64,000 nucleotides of DNA from JABWCQ01 sp964587105. Lineage in GTDB: Bacteria > Electryoneota > RPQS01. Both the position numbers and the translations under genes were made by a program. Below, piece by piece: positions 18,804 through 28,020 of the stretch; position 1 is the first letter of the stretch, and each line of letters begins with the position of its first letter. The DNA is taken from positions 62,001-126,000 of the forward strand of contig CAZPKG010000009.1 in assembly GCA_964587105.1 (NCBI GenBank), in the 5' to 3' direction. Below the pieces are notes generated by a model. That model did no database searches, was not told the DNA's origin, and saw nothing but the letters and a program-made list of their open reading frames with translations.

Positions 18804-19945
18804 ACTAAGTCCATCAATGCGCGGCGCATGATCTCCATTTTCCAACCACACTCTGAGTATTCAAGTTCAGCATCGGAGTCCGCAACTATCCCCGCGCCGC
18901 CGAACAACCGCGCCTTACGGCCATGCACCTGTGCACAGCGCAGCACAACGACGGCCGTCGTCTGGTGGCCGTTACTGAATCCTAAAACGCCGCTATACAA
19001 GTCGCGCGGCATCGGTTCAAGCTCTTCAAGAATCTCCGCAGCCGCATCGCGCGGTGAACCGCACACCGCCGGAGTCGGATGCAGCGCATCGAGAATGTCA
19101 TCGTCGTTCACGTCGTCGCGCAAGACGCCCTGCACCTGACAATAGACGTGCTCTAAATCATCGGCGCGGCGTTGTGTCACAGGTGATACCGAAACATGCA
19201 CGCACAACGGTTCGAGCGTGGTGCGCAGAAAATCCGTTACCACCGCTTGCTCGACGCGATCTTTCTGGGTAAACGAGTTGTTCTCGATTAGCGTTTGCTT
19301 TGTTCCGGCTAAACTGTCCACCAATATTTTGCGGCCTTCGCGGTGAAACAAAATCTCCGGCGAAGCTCCAAGCCAAACCTTTTTATCATTCAGTTGATGC
19401 GCATAGACCGATGTGCCGGTCGAATGCTGCAACAATTTTGCGAGCACGCTGTCCACAGGCCAGGGTTCACCGCTGAACAAACTTATTTGCCTGCTCAATA
19501 CTGCTTTGCGAATCTGCTGTTGCCGAATAAGCGCTTGGATTTTGGCAACAGCTTTGTTCCACCGTTGCGCAGGATAGGCGTCCGCTTCAAGTGGTTCTGA
19601 ATCAGCAGGCTCAAATTCGTGATCTTCGCTCACCTCGCCGTGCGGAACTTCGCCATAAAAGCACATACGGTCATCACGCAGCTCAACCAACCAGCTCGGC
19701 TGCCAAAAATATTTCAGCGTGCAGTCGTAGTCAATTCGGAAACACACCGGAATAATTGAGCCGCCGTCGCGATCGGACAGCAAATCCGCGATCGAGCTTC
19801 CGCTGTGTCGTATCCCCCCTGCGCACCAAGCATGTTCGTCGTCACGAACGCGCAGCAGCAGCGTCGCACTGTCTGCCGTCGCATAGCGGGCAAGTTCGCG
19901 CAAGCGCACGCTCTTTTCGGTGTGTGTCTCTTCCACTAAACGCAT
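18800..19945 (-). CDS. menF: MenF, isochorismate synthase
   Basis: A 381-residue chorismate-utilising enzyme. Motifs are WLGASPEILF, DSLAGTKQ, CGSPRDAAAEILEELEP, LYSGVLGF and LFGGAGIVADSDAELEY, all in the conserved C-terminal catalytic domain. It converts chorismate to isochorismate. It is first in the menF-D-H-B-A-C-E operon. ATG 19945 lies only 7 nt from a good -10 box, so the message may be leaderless, or the true start may be a GTG about 12 codons in (near 19909). Salicylate or anthranilate synthases are relatives, but context supports MenF. Confidence 0.94.
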   Translation of the reverse strand: MRLVEETHTEKSVRLRELARYATADSATLLLRVRDDEHAWCAGGIRHSGSSIADLLSDRDGGSIIPVCFRIDYDCTLKYFWQPSWLVELRDDRMCFYGEVPHGEVSEDHEFEPADSEPLEADAYPAQRWNKAVAKIQALIRQQQIRKAVLSRQISLFSGEPWPVDSVLAKLLQHSTGTSVYAHQLNDKKVWLGASPEILFHREGRKILVDSLAGTKQTLIENNSFTQKDRVEQAVVTDFLRTTLEPLCVHVSVSPVTQRRADDLEHVYCQVQGVLRDDVNDDDILDALHPTPAVCGSPRDAAAEILEELEPMPRDLYSGVLGFSNGHQTTAVVVLRCAQVHGRKARLFGGAGIVADSDAELEYSECGWKMEIMRRALMDLV

Positions 19946-19952
19946 AACCTAT

Positions 19953-19981
19953 AATTTAGCCATATTCCTCGCTCTTTTCAA
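19953..19981 (-). promoter_or_regulatory. Promoter of the men operon
   Basis: On minus: TTGAAA (19976-19981), a 17-nt spacer, TAAATT (19953-19958). The menF ATG follows 7 nt later. This predicts transcription starting at or next to the start codon. Confidence 0.6.
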
Positions 19982-20058
19982 ACCCCGCAGGCGCAGTTGC
20001 ACCCCAGCCCAAGACCCCGTATATTCAGCATTCATCATTCAGAACTCAGCATTTCCCT

Positions 20059-21210
20059 GTGCCCCGTCCCATCCAATTTTACGACACCACCCTCCGCGAC
20101 GGCGAACAAACGCCGTTTGTGGTCTTTTCGGTTGAGCAGAAACTCCTGATTGCCCACAAGTTGGCCGATCTCGGAATTGATATTATCGAAGTGGGGTTTC
20201 CAGCTGCTTCCGAGTCCGAGCAAGAGGCCGTCCGGCAGGCAGCACAGGAGGTCAAGGGGCCAGTCATAGCGGGCTTGGCCAGATGCAAGACAAGTGATAT
20301 TGACATCACGGCAAAGTCATGTGAGAAAGCTGACAAAGCCAGAATTTCCATCGTCTTACCAATCTCTGATCGACACCTTTCAGCCTCGCTTCGAATCACT
20401 CGAACGGAAGCTGAAGCCCAAATCGGTGAGGCAATCCGCCACGCCAAGAAGTACCTCGATGATGTCGAGTTCATCGCCACCGATGCCACCCGAACTTCCG
20501 AAGCGGAGCTGATTTCGTGCCTGAGGGTTGCCGCTGAGGCAGGAGCCACGACACTCGTCGTCGCCGATACGGTTGGCTGCGGTTTGCCGGAGGAGATGAA
20601 GTCACTCTTCGGGAGGCTTCGTGCGAATTTCTCTCCTCATATAAAGCTCGGTATCCACTGCCACAACGACTTCGGCCTCGCAACCGCCAACTCTCTTGCC
20701 GCCCTCGAGGGCGGTGCCGATCAGGTGGAGGGTACTGTCAATGGTCTCGGTGAGCGCGCGGGGAATACAGCGCTCGAAGAGGTGGCCATGATTCTGAAAT
20801 ATCACCAAACTGCTCTAAATCTCTCGACAAATATCCGCACCGAGCGGATTCTGGAAACTTCCCGGCTGGTGCGCGAGGTTTCGGGAGTGGTAGTCCAGCC
20901 CAACAAGGCACTGGTTGGCCAAAACGCCTTCCTTCACGCCGCCGGAATGCATCAGCAGGCAATGCTCGCCGATCCGCTCACTTTCGAGCCGTTTGGCCCA
21001 GAACAGGTTGGGGGTGATGCTTCACTTGAAGACCGGATTGTCTTCGGTAAGTTCTTGGGAAAAAACGGCTTAAAAAGATTGCTTGCGTTGGACGGGGTTG
21101 AGCTAAGCGAGTCCGACCTTGACGGATTGGTTACCAAAATCCGGGCGGCCATCGAGCGGCGCGAGGCCGTTTCTCGCCGAACCATGCTCGCATGGGCGAG
21201 AGGCGGATAA
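20059..21210 (+). CDS. LeuA-type synthase (isopropylmalate/homocitrate family) lacking the regulatory domain
   Basis: A 383-residue DRE-TIM metallolyase. It shows FYDTTLRDGEQTP, VGFPAASESEQ, the metal site GIHCHNDFGLATANS, VEGTVNGLGERAGNTALEE and LHAAGMHQQAM. These make it an acetyl-CoA-dependent 2-isopropylmalate, homocitrate or citramalate synthase. It ends shortly after the linker, so the C-terminal leucine-sensing domain of classic LeuA (about 510 residues) is missing. GTG 20059 has no visible ribosome site. No other leu or lys genes are near. Substrate is undecided; a 2-isopropylmalate synthase-like role is my first guess. Confidence 0.8.
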   Translation: MPRPIQFYDTTLRDGEQTPFVVFSVEQKLLIAHKLADLGIDIIEVGFPAASESEQEAVRQAAQEVKGPVIAGLARCKTSDIDITAKSCEKADKARISIVLPISDRHLSASLRITRTEAEAQIGEAIRHAKKYLDDVEFIATDATRTSEAELISCLRVAAEAGATTLVVADTVGCGLPEEMKSLFGRLRANFSPHIKLGIHCHNDFGLATANSLAALEGGADQVEGTVNGLGERAGNTALEEVAMILKYHQTALNLSTNIRTERILETSRLVREVSGVVVQPNKALVGQNAFLHAAGMHQQAMLADPLTFEPFGPEQVGGDASLEDRIVFGKFLGKNGLKRLLALDGVELSESDLDGLVTKIRAAIERREAVSRRTMLAWARGG

Positions 21211-21213
21211 GCC

Positions 21214-21242
21214 TTGCATTCGCTTGCCGCTTGTATTATCTT
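21214..21242 (+). promoter_or_regulatory. Promoter of the 21280 gene
   Basis: TTGCAT (21214-21219), 17-nt spacer, TATCTT (21237-21242). It begins just after the stop of the LeuA-type gene. Confidence 0.55.
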
Positions 21243-21279
21243 ATAGCTTGATGTTCTAACTTGTATTGTCGGAGTCACC

Positions 21280-22056
21280 ATGAATCGCCTGCTTGTCGCA
21301 CTGCTTGCCGCGCTGTTTTCTGTCGCGACCTCTTACTCTCAAACGTTCACGTTTGAGATGCATGAAACTGATCAGTCATACACCGACGGCAACACCACAT
21401 TTACGTGGCATGCCGTCGTTACAAATTTGTTGGAAGCCGATCGGAATCTCACGCTCGAAATCACTCCTATTGAAAGCCCGGATCCGATGCGCGGTTACGC
21501 TATCTGCACATATCTGACTTGCTTGCCGCCGGACACAGGTTATCAATTCATGACGATCCCCTATGCTCCGAATCAGCGCGACACGCTCGTTTCAACTTAC
21601 GTTTACAACATGGCGTTCAATCCGGATTTAGGCTTCTTTGATCTTTCACCTGTGTTTGGTGATTATGCTTTGAGATTTACCGTCTTGAATCCGGAAGACA
21701 CCAACGAGCGAATCTCATACGATTTGCATCTCGACTTCATCGATGCTGTTACTCCGCGCATCGAGCCGGTTCTTACATCAGCCGAATTGATTCGGAACTA
21801 TCCCAATCCGTTTAATCCCGAAACAACAATTCAATTTGTGGTAAGCAATCCCGGCAAAGTTGAACTCAATGTCTTCAACATGCTCGGACAAAATGTCTCC
21901 ACATTGCTGAACTCGCCGTTCATGAGCACGGGTAACTACAGCGCAAACTGGCGAGCCGTCAATGCGCAAGGTCTGCCGCTTCCCTCTGGAATCTATCTGC
22001 TGGAGCTGAACAATTCAGGTATGCGCGCCGTACACAAAATCGTACTGTCACGGTAA
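21280..22056 (+). CDS. Secreted protein with type IX-like sorting domain
   Basis: A 258-residue protein. A signal peptide (LLVALLAALFSVATSYSQ) is followed by a beta-rich domain of about 140 residues with two Cys (AICTYLTCLPP). The C-terminal sorting domain has NYPNPFNPETTIQF, FNMLGQNVSTL, SGIYLLEL and a terminal KIVLSR. ATG 21280 has GGAG 6 nt upstream. It is exported and probably attached to the outer surface. The middle domain matches no family I recognise. A hairpin terminator follows. Confidence 0.85.
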   Translation: MNRLLVALLAALFSVATSYSQTFTFEMHETDQSYTDGNTTFTWHAVVTNLLEADRNLTLEITPIESPDPMRGYAICTYLTCLPPDTGYQFMTIPYAPNQRDTLVSTYVYNMAFNPDLGFFDLSPVFGDYALRFTVLNPEDTNERISYDLHLDFIDAVTPRIEPVLTSAELIRNYPNPFNPETTIQFVVSNPGKVELNVFNMLGQNVSTLLNSPFMSTGNYSANWRAVNAQGLPLPSGIYLLELNNSGMRAVHKIVLSR

Positions 22057-22080
22057 CCGATATATTTTGCCGAATGAGTG

Positions 22081-22105
22081 AAAGGGCACAGCAACTGTGC
22101 CCTTT
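22081..22105 (+). terminator. Hairpin terminator after the 21280 gene
   Basis: Perfect 11-bp stem AAAGGGCACAG / CTGTGCCCTTT with a CAA loop. The following bases are only moderately T-rich, so efficiency is uncertain. Confidence 0.7.
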
Positions 22106-22138
22106 CCTATTTCCAAATTCCTATTTCCAAATTTCCTC

Positions 22139-23077
22139 ATGTCCCTCCCCACAGCCTTTGACGTCCTTGACGCCGCGCAAGTTCTGAATGGTATCGCGCA
22201 CAAAACTCCTGTTCATACGTCGCGCACGCTCGATGCGCGCAGCGGAGCGAATGTATATTTGAAATGTGAAAGCTTCCAACGCGTCGGCGCGTTTAAGTTT
22301 CGCGGCGCCTACAACGCATTGTCACGGCTCACGTTTGAGGAAAAAAAACGCGGCGTCATCACTCATTCGTCGGGGAATCATGCGCAGGCTGTGGCTTTGG
22401 TTGGTTCATTGCTTGACATCAAAACCGTAATTGTCATGCCGCAGGATGCTCCGCCGGGAAAACTTGCCGCGACAAAAGGTTACGGCGCAGAGGTTGTGCT
22501 CTATGATCCCAAGGAGAGAACGCGCGAAGAGATTTCGGCGGAGTTGAAAGCGAAACACGATTACGTTCTGATTCCGCCCTACGATCATCCGCATATCATC
22601 GCCGGGCAAGGCACCGCCGCACTTGAATTACTCACGGATTTCCCCGACATCGAAATGCTGTTGGTTCCCTGCGGAGGGGGTGGATTATTGTCCGGCAGCG
22701 CACTTGCCGCAAAACATGTGAACCCGAATTGCAAAGTCATCGGCGTAGAACCGGAGGTGGCCAACGATGCGACTCTCTCGTGGCGCACCGGAACATTGCA
22801 CACCGTCAAAAATCCGCCCACTATCGCCGATGGCACGCGCACACCGTCATTAGGCAAACTCACTTTTCCACTGGTGCGCGCCAACGTGGATGATTTTGCC
22901 AATGTCACTGAAGCAAAGATTATCGAAGCGACAAAATTTCTCTTCGAAAGAATGAAGCTCGTCGTCGAGCCAAGCGGTGCCCTTGGTGTTGCAGCTTTAT
23001 TGAGCGGCTGGCAGACCCCGGGCAGGGTCGGCGTGATTATCAGCGGTGGAAATCTGGACCCGTCCGTGCTGGCCTAA
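22139..23077 (+). CDS. Threonine dehydratase / serine racemase-like PLP enzyme
   Basis: About 312 residues in fold-type II of PLP enzymes. The Schiff-base Lys is in GAFKFRGAYNA. The SSGNHAQ substrate loop and the phosphate-binding glycine loop CGGGGLLSG are present. It ends without an ACT domain, so it is the short catabolic or racemase-like form, not the feedback-regulated IlvA. It deaminates threonine or serine to the 2-oxoacid, or racemises serine. I use ATG 22139; an upstream in-frame ATG lies inside the previous terminator. A terminator follows. Confidence 0.9.
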   Translation: MSLPTAFDVLDAAQVLNGIAHKTPVHTSRTLDARSGANVYLKCESFQRVGAFKFRGAYNALSRLTFEEKKRGVITHSSGNHAQAVALVGSLLDIKTVIVMPQDAPPGKLAATKGYGAEVVLYDPKERTREEISAELKAKHDYVLIPPYDHPHIIAGQGTAALELLTDFPDIEMLLVPCGGGGLLSGSALAAKHVNPNCKVIGVEPEVANDATLSWRTGTLHTVKNPPTIADGTRTPSLGKLTFPLVRANVDDFANVTEAKIIEATKFLFERMKLVVEPSGALGVAALLSGWQTPGRVGVIISGGNLDPSVLA

Positions 23078-23149
23078 CGCCTCTCTATCGCGACAGGTTC
23101 TGCTGTGTGATTTAGTAACATAAGAAATGTTAGAGATTTAACCCTTCTT

Positions 23150-23180
23150 GCCGCGTCGCCAAACGCGGCTTTCTTTTTTT
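23150..23180 (+). terminator. Rho-independent terminator
   Basis: Stem GCCGCGT (23150-23156) with ACGCGGC (23163-23169), then a T-rich tail to 23180. It ends the dehydratase gene. Confidence 0.85.
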
Positions 23181-23198
23181 CACAAGGTTCACAAACAC

Positions 23199-23227
23199 TT
23201 GAGTTCTGCCTTACTTGCCTATATCTT
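23199..23227 (+). promoter_or_regulatory. Promoter of the 23261 gene
   Basis: TTGAGT (23199-23204), 17-nt spacer, TATCTT followed by GA (23222-23227). Confidence 0.55.
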
Positions 23228-23260
23228 GATATAAATATCTAAGAATATGGGGAATCAGCT

Positions 23261-25435
23261 ATGAGAAACATCTCGATTCTGTTGTGGGGTTTGTTGTTCG
23301 CAATCGAGGCTTCCGCTCAAGTCTGGCAGGTCACGGGCGCGACGGTCCAATTAAACGGGTCTTTGTTGGCCGATAACGCTTGCTTCAACCCGCCTGTCTG
23401 CGCCTTGGATGGTCTCACGACGGACAGCTATAATACGAACGCGTATGTGATTGGGGGATTAGGCTATGACTTCGGTGTTTCGCGCGGCAGTTACAGGAGC
23501 GAAGATGCACTTCCCAATTTCTGTTGCGGCAACCGTTCGTGGGCACATACCGAAAACTTCGCATACGCCGCAATCGACGGGGACAACACGGATTTTATTA
23601 CGATTCTCTATGGAATTTCCGGACGAAGCCGGGGCGGAATAGACAACATGTACTCGTGTCAGGCAACGGACACGCTTACATTCACCTTACTCTTGGACAT
23701 AACTGGCGGACCGTTTGGATTTCCGGCAATCGTGGATTACTCGTGGGATCACTTCGGAGGAATCGGCGGCCGGAACGAAGCGGCAAACGAAGACGCCTGT
23801 AGTACAAAAGCTCAATTGGTAGTCGACAATCTTGGTGACGTGCTCCAGAATCGCTTTGATTTCGAGAGTCCGCCTATCGGCGTGTTTGGATGGAACAAAC
23901 TGACGAATCAAGGAGGTTCGCTCAATCGCAACATCGGCGATCAGCTTGTTATTAGCGGAAGCTTCTTGCTGGAAGTTAACACCAACAATCCATTTCCTTT
24001 TCCTGCACAAACTCTGGATGATCAATCGGCTTCGCAGTGGGGCCAAATCCGATTGAGTTTGGGAACTCCGATTGTCCCTATTCCGCCTGATACAATCATT
24101 AGCTCGTTGGCATGGTGGGAATTTTCCGTTGATATCGGCGGCGATTGCGAGATGAGTGATCCCACTATTGACGGAAATGAATTCTTTGATCCCGGCGATT
24201 CATACGTTTGGCAAGGCCCCGCATTACCTCCCGGCGGTGCGGATGGCATCAAGAATGATGAAATCATCAATGGCTTCGATCCATTCCCGATTGCTCCTGA
24301 TGGCCCTCCCGCAATCACCGGTGCGCCGGTAGCAAGCGGCTTACCGTTGCCGATTGTTCGAGACGCCTATTTTGATCTCGATGCCGAAGACTATCTCGAT
24401 TTTGATTTGAGTCAATTCACTTACGGCCCGCGTAATCCACCCATCGGGCAATTCATTTCACCTTGTATCTTCAACGGTGAGAATCTGTTCATTTCGTTTG
24501 ATGACGATGGCCCGTCCGCATATGTTGATCCGCTCGGCTCCGCGCCGACGAACAGCGGCTCGTCATTAGGTGGAATTTACGGACAAACTCCAAATCGTGA
24601 TGAAGTCATCGGACTAAGCGTCTTCCCGCCTGCGCCCGCAGCAGTTTACTTCACCTATCCGTATCTCAGCGAGTCCATGCTGCACGTCAGCTTATCACCC
24701 GATCCCTTGCCCTTCGCAGAAGATTTGGATGATGATGCGGACGCGCTCGATCTTCTCGAAAGTTCGTGCTCCGTTTGGTACTTCTCGGTTGATCACGAAG
24801 CCGCATTCGGTTTGGATCCCGGTACAATCTACATGAAAGTAGGCGGCGGTCCGGCGATTCCAAGTATTCCGGTAATCTATGACTCGCTGCATCTTGGTCT
24901 GACACCTGACGTTGATATTGATGCAATCGAATTTGCATGGCTCTATGATGCGAACAGCGGCGGCAACGGACTTGCATTACTCTTCAGTGTCTCTGCCAAT
25001 GACCCGCTTACTCCGCCCGATGAATCCGCTGGCCTTGATCCCGGTATGATCTACGCGTCGTTCCTGAATGGCCGTTCGTTCCCGTATTTGAATGCGCCGT
25101 TCCCCGAGGACATTGATGCTCTTGCAAGTTGGGGCACGCCTCTCTATTCCGGCTACATCACGCCGCCCTCCCCGTGTGATCCTCCCACCGAGCTTGTCAT
25201 CACCGCTGAAGAATCCGGCGGAGGCGCAACGGTTGTCTTGCAGTTTATTGCAAACGAAACAGCAGGCTATGATATCGTTTCAACGACAAATGCGTCCGCC
25301 TCACCTCCACCCGGACCCGATTGGACTTCTGCAGGATTCGTCAACGCGAACGCCGGTGATGTCGTAACCTTTACCATCAGCTATCCGACATTGGATGTGT
25401 TGCGAATCTATCGCGTCATTGCAGTCTGTCCGTAG
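23261..25435 (+). CDS. Large secreted protein ending in a fibronectin-III-like domain
   Basis: A 724-residue protein with a signal peptide (SILLWGLLFAIEASAQ). The N-terminal half is beta-rich with Cys pairs (NACFNPPVCALDG, NFCCGNR). The middle has repeated acidic segments resembling each other (AEDLDDDADALDL, LTPDVDIDAIEFAW). The end, CDPPTELVITAEES onward, looks like a degenerate Fn3 domain closing with YRVIAVCP. Unlike its neighbours it has no NYPNPFN sorting domain. Exported, function unknown. It has its own promoter and a strong terminator, so it is probably monocistronic. Confidence 0.75.
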   Translation: MRNISILLWGLLFAIEASAQVWQVTGATVQLNGSLLADNACFNPPVCALDGLTTDSYNTNAYVIGGLGYDFGVSRGSYRSEDALPNFCCGNRSWAHTENFAYAAIDGDNTDFITILYGISGRSRGGIDNMYSCQATDTLTFTLLLDITGGPFGFPAIVDYSWDHFGGIGGRNEAANEDACSTKAQLVVDNLGDVLQNRFDFESPPIGVFGWNKLTNQGGSLNRNIGDQLVISGSFLLEVNTNNPFPFPAQTLDDQSASQWGQIRLSLGTPIVPIPPDTIISSLAWWEFSVDIGGDCEMSDPTIDGNEFFDPGDSYVWQGPALPPGGADGIKNDEIINGFDPFPIAPDGPPAITGAPVASGLPLPIVRDAYFDLDAEDYLDFDLSQFTYGPRNPPIGQFISPCIFNGENLFISFDDDGPSAYVDPLGSAPTNSGSSLGGIYGQTPNRDEVIGLSVFPPAPAAVYFTYPYLSESMLHVSLSPDPLPFAEDLDDDADALDLLESSCSVWYFSVDHEAAFGLDPGTIYMKVGGGPAIPSIPVIYDSLHLGLTPDVDIDAIEFAWLYDANSGGNGLALLFSVSANDPLTPPDESAGLDPGMIYASFLNGRSFPYLNAPFPEDIDALASWGTPLYSGYITPPSPCDPPTELVITAEESGGGATVVLQFIANETAGYDIVSTTNASASPPPGPDWTSAGFVNANAGDVVTFTISYPTLDVLRIYRVIAVCP

Positions 25436-25460
25436 ATAAACGTAAACATCGTAAACAAAA

Positions 25461-25490
25461 AGTCCTGAACCTTCGTTCAGGACTTTTTTT
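25461..25490 (+). terminator. Rho-independent terminator
   Basis: Stem AGTCCTGAA (25461-25469) / TTCAGGACT (25476-25484), 6-nt loop, then seven T. A-run on the left may also serve minus. Confidence 0.92.
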
Positions 25491-25611
25491 CATATCACCA
25501 TGTAAGATATTGCTTCTCCCCGCAATCTCTCTATATGTTGGAGCTCAGGCCATCGACCGTCGTTGCGGCTGCTTGGCAAAGCGAGAAAGAACTGAACAGG
25601 GAGAAGACAAG

Positions 25612-27846
25612 ATGGAAAAAGGTTCTCGTAACTACGTGGAATTGCAGTTCTATGAACGTGATTCCAAAGAAGAAACTCCGAAACTCGCGCTCTACTTGAT
25701 TGAGCAGGGCGGCGCTCCGCGAAAACTCGCATCCATTGAAGGCGAGCGTTTCACGGCCGATCCCAAATGGGAGAAAATGCCCGATGCGGTAATCGGCATC
25801 GGGCCTGATGTTGACGATGTTTCATTGTTGAAATCAGGCACCTTGCTGAAGTACCGCGTCGTGGACGTGATGGATGATTGGCGCAAAGGCGCGGTGCTGC
25901 AATTGCCTCCGGATTGGTGGCGCGGTTGGCTCTTTCCGCTGCGCTGCGTTTCAGGTCGTGTGCGCAAATGCTGGCCAATCTTACGGCCGATTCACACACC
26001 GATCGGACTTCCGCATCTTCCTCGACTGATTCAACGTTGCTGGCCGATTTGCAACGGAGTCGTCGAAGTCTATGAACGCACCTGTTGTTGTCATTGGATT
26101 CACATCAACATTCGTGATTTACTGCGCCGCATCCACGAAGAGTTGATCCCGATTCCAATTCCCGATCCCGATCCGGGTCCAATCGTTCCACCGGGCGTTG
26201 GCCCCGATCCGTCACCGATTGAAACCGTGTTTCGCTTGAATCGCGGTGAAGAGGTCGGCTTCAATCCTCAGCCCGATCCGCCGCTGGTGCGCGTTGATCG
26301 TTTGGCGCAGCGCGCTTACAAGCGATTGGAGTCCGCGGGTATCGAGCAGATCAATCTTGACTTGCAAACCAAACTGCGCGCGGACATTTCTGCACTCAGA
26401 ACCATTGCGCAATCCGAACTTGCCGAGTTCATTCGCATTCGTCCCTATCTCTGGCATTTGATCTGCCATTGCTCGTCGCGCAAAGTCGGCGAAGCCGTGC
26501 TGCGTCCCGATGGTACGTTCACGTTCTGCTGGAGAAGTTTCCCGCTGTACGTTCACGCGCATTGCCACCGCAGTTACTACTACAAAGTCCGGCAGTGGAT
26601 TGACGGACAATGGGTCTATGTTTACGACGGCGCCGCGCGGCACGACTACTTCGGTCAGTCCGAGTTTGCGGACCTGCGCACGTTCTTGGGCCGCACATGC
26701 GGTCAGGATGACGGTGATTTCGAAAACGATCGCCCGTTCGTGATGCTGCAAGAGATCGGAAGCACGTCGAGCTCAGAACTCAATAGCCATTGGCTGGGCA
26801 AGAATTTCGCCGGGCTCGATCTCACGCAGACAAGCGAAAACAACATGGCGACCTCGCCCGTGAACGGAGGTCTGGCGAATCCGTCGAGTGCAAACGGCGA
26901 AAGCTTGCTCGTTAATCGTCCGTGGGGCGGATCGCTTGCACTGCGATTGCTGTTTCATCCTGATATGAAAGCGCTCGGCGCGTACTACTATCGGATCAGC
27001 ACAGTCAAAGCCGGTGACAACGGTGATCCGCTCGCTGGAGAAACTCCCGCGCCGCTATCACAGCCGTTGTCGTGGAGCAAGATGGAATTTTTGGGAGGCA
27101 ACTGGGAAGTTGTCTCGGAAGGATTGGGCCCCGATACAAAAATCGTTGCCGGCAATCCCGTCAGCGGCCTGTACAAAATTCCGTATTTCGCAGATGGCAT
27201 TTGGCTCGGCGGACAGTTTCACGGATCGTGGGACACGGGTTCAAACAACGGCAAGTTCCTTGTCTATGTTGAAGTGTTCGACGTCAACGGCAATCGTTTG
27301 ATGCCAAACGTCGCCGGATTTGATTTCTTGCGGCGTCTTGCAATCAGCGGCCCCGGCAGCACAAGCAAAGTTCAATTCGGTAAGCTCGCACATTTCTTCT
27401 GGGTAGATAATCGTCCGGTGTATGCAGATATTGAAGACTTGCGTCGCAACGGCGTGGCCTCCGGTGATGAGTGTCAATTCATGACCGGGCGCGCAGGCAC
27501 GCAATTCTCGGTCGGCTTCCGTGCCTTCCATCGTACAGTAAACAGCGGCGTCACTCCAGAGACGTTCATGTACTATTACACGATGAATTGGCATCGCGGC
27601 TTGAACGGCCCCACGGTAACATTCGAAACCGCTGGTGCGAACGCCCCCGCAACTCTCGATGTCGGTGCGGCTCAACAATCGAACACTCAGACATTTGCGC
27701 AGATGCTCGGCACAAATGTTGTCGGTGCGAAGTGCACGTTCGCGGTGAATTTGGCCTGCTATGCCAAGCACACCAACGGTTCGCGCAGGCTGAGTGAATA
27801 CGACCGCTACGACCAAGCTGCGTTCGCCCTCGAGATCACAGCCTAA
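25612..27846 (+). CDS. Cys/Trp-rich 744-aa protein of unknown function
   Basis: I start it at ATG 25612, with AGGGAGAAG upstream. No signal peptide, so probably cytoplasmic. Residues 1-100 form a mixed domain. Residues 100-165 are unusually rich in Trp, Cys and Pro (DWWRGWLFPL, KCWPI, RCWPIC, RTCCCHWIH). A proline hinge of IP/DP repeats at 179-200 follows. After a helical part comes HLICHCSS with a beta segment (PDGTFTFCW, HAHCHRSYYYKV) like a carboxypeptidase-regulatory or Ig-like fold. The C-terminal half is beta-rich. I recognise no catalytic motif. The Cys/His clusters could bind metal. Followed by a strong terminator. Confidence 0.8.
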   Translation: MEKGSRNYVELQFYERDSKEETPKLALYLIEQGGAPRKLASIEGERFTADPKWEKMPDAVIGIGPDVDDVSLLKSGTLLKYRVVDVMDDWRKGAVLQLPPDWWRGWLFPLRCVSGRVRKCWPILRPIHTPIGLPHLPRLIQRCWPICNGVVEVYERTCCCHWIHINIRDLLRRIHEELIPIPIPDPDPGPIVPPGVGPDPSPIETVFRLNRGEEVGFNPQPDPPLVRVDRLAQRAYKRLESAGIEQINLDLQTKLRADISALRTIAQSELAEFIRIRPYLWHLICHCSSRKVGEAVLRPDGTFTFCWRSFPLYVHAHCHRSYYYKVRQWIDGQWVYVYDGAARHDYFGQSEFADLRTFLGRTCGQDDGDFENDRPFVMLQEIGSTSSSELNSHWLGKNFAGLDLTQTSENNMATSPVNGGLANPSSANGESLLVNRPWGGSLALRLLFHPDMKALGAYYYRISTVKAGDNGDPLAGETPAPLSQPLSWSKMEFLGGNWEVVSEGLGPDTKIVAGNPVSGLYKIPYFADGIWLGGQFHGSWDTGSNNGKFLVYVEVFDVNGNRLMPNVAGFDFLRRLAISGPGSTSKVQFGKLAHFFWVDNRPVYADIEDLRRNGVASGDECQFMTGRAGTQFSVGFRAFHRTVNSGVTPETFMYYYTMNWHRGLNGPTVTFETAGANAPATLDVGAAQQSNTQTFAQMLGTNVVGAKCTFAVNLACYAKHTNGSRRLSEYDRYDQAAFALEITA

Positions 27847-27912
27847 ATTATCAACTACTCGCCATTGCGGGACCCTGCATTCCCTCAGATGGCCCGCAAT
27901 GGTCGCCGCGCA

Positions 27913-27940
27913 AAAGCCCCGCTCGCAAGAGCGGGGCTTT
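27913..27940 (+). terminator. Rho-independent terminator (GCCCCGC type)
   Basis: Perfect 12-bp stem AAAGCCCCGCTC / GAGCGGGGCTTT with GCAA loop. Confidence 0.85.
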
Positions 27941-28020
27941 GTGTCTGAGGTTGAAAATGTCGTTTTTCTTTGCAACATTTGAGATATTGCTGTTATGAAT
28001 CTCAATCTCAAAGACGTCAA

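Noticed and set aside
27241..28020. A 259-codon minus-strand frame opposite the Cys/Trp-rich gene
   Set aside because: The plus-strand gene has a good start, a terminator and domain-like segments. The minus frame has none of these and runs through the terminator.
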